Assembly: GCF_000016665.1 (NCBI RefSeq)
Contig: NC_009523.1
Location: forward strand, 1,054,001-1,118,000
From: Roseiflexus sp. RS-1
GTDB taxonomy: Bacteria; Chloroflexota; Chloroflexia; Chloroflexales; Roseiflexaceae
Direction: 5' to 3'
DNA length: 64,000 nt
In this document: in pieces, positions 63,623 through 64,000 of the stretch
How the letters are laid out: every line of letters begins with the position of its first letter
How positions within the stretch are numbered: position 1 is the first letter of the stretch
Notes under the pieces: generated by a model
The model's database searches: none
What the model was told of the DNA's origin: nothing
The model's input: only the letters and a program-made list of their open reading frames with translations
Translations under genes and position numbers: made by a program

Positions 63623-64000
63623 TCACACGATGTTCCAGACGCTGCCGTTTGGTGTTTTGACGATTTCGATCTGCACCGGAAACATATCCTTCAATTCCTG
63701 GATGTGGGTGATCACCAGAACGCGGCGGAAATCGTGCTGCACCGAGATGATCGCCTCGACCAGGCGCTCACGCCCGCGAGCGTCCTGCGATCCGAACCCC
63801 TCGTCGATGATCAGGGTTTCCAGGCGCGCGCCAGCGCGCCGTGCCAGCAACTTCGAGAGCGCGATCCGGATGGCGAAGTCGAGGCGAAACGCCTCGCCGC
63901 CGCTGTAGGCGTCGTACACGCGGGTGCCGAGCGCATCCGCGATTTTGATGTCGAGCGTCTCGGCGACCTCCCCTTTCTTCGTGTCGCGTTGTGTTTCAAA
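63623..64000 (-). CDS. sbcC: SbcC/Rad50-like ATPase, C-terminal part (continues past window)
   Basis: About 125 residues of the C-terminal lobe. The ABC signature AYSGGEAFRLDFAIRIALSKLLARRAG is followed by Walker B LETLIIDEGFGSQDARGRERLVEAI and the H-loop VLVITHIQELKDMFPVQIEI. SbcC works with the SbcD nuclease to cleave hairpins and ends of DNA. The N-terminal lobe and coiled coil must lie beyond 64000. It ends 58 bases before the FGE gene. Confidence 0.93.
   Translation of the reverse strand, partial: FETQRDTKKGEVAETLDIKIADALGTRVYDAYSGGEAFRLDFAIRIALSKLLARRAGARLETLIIDEGFGSQDARGRERLVEAIISVQHDFRRVLVITHIQELKDMFPVQIEIVKTPNGSVWNIV

Overview
The window looks like the chromosome of a filamentous anoxygenic phototroph of the Chloroflexota, most likely Roseiflexus. 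This is inferred from the gene families, the high GC content, UDP-sulfoquinovose synthase, a ChlI/BchI-type AAA+ ATPase, a T-box before glyS, DUF2079 and other polytopic glycosyltransferase-like proteins, and many toxin-antitoxin and insertion-sequence remnants. No rRNA, tRNA or CRISPR array was seen.

Region 1 (1-17.9 kb) is a cell-surface polysaccharide block. It holds a minus-strand run of a methyltransferase and five large membrane proteins of glycosyltransferase-C or related type, then a plus-strand GT4 glycosyltransferase, a hybrid 7TM/PAS histidine kinase, a secreted glycosidase-like lipoprotein and a Wzt-type ABC ATPase. One membrane gene is AT-rich and carries a host-like 3' end shared with its neighbour. 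Region 2 (18-31 kb) has a YhfZ-type regulator with an operator-like palindrome, two tyrosine recombinases, sqdB, glyS under a glycine T-box, dus, murJ, a URO-D family gene, a DUF4129 membrane protein and lgt. Most are housekeeping genes separated by heptamer or 68-bp repeats.

Region 3 (31.1-33.5 kb) is an RlmI-like methyltransferase gene split by a 1149-bp IS110 element. The element ends can be read to the base. Its 5' non-coding segment has the four guide segments expected of a bridge RNA, and joining its ends creates a TTGACA-17-TATAAT promoter. Region 4 (33.9-49.2 kb) is ordinary chromosome: type 4 uracil-DNA glycosylase, RNase J, RimI, an alpha/beta hydrolase, a sugar nucleotidyltransferase, two convergent AAA+ ATPases, DUF503, a LON-domain protein, ArgJ, an intact RlmI-like paralogue and a D-lyxose isomerase-like cupin.

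Region 5 (49.3-64 kb) is accessory. A secreted two-repeat protein is present twice, each copy followed by IS5-like transposase debris. Between the copies are a 14-blade WD40 membrane protein and an IS1-like transposase. From 57.4 to 61.8 kb a minus-strand array of toxin-antitoxin modules (DUF433/DUF5615, RelE-like, MntA/HepT, DUF5615) and secreted proteins is punctuated by four attC-like integron recombination sites and one half-site. No integrase of the IntI type is visible, so this reads as an integron cassette cluster without its integrase. Several toxins are broken while their antitoxins are intact. The window ends with a shortened VapC module overlapping an FGE-sulfatase gene and the 3' end of an SbcC-like gene.
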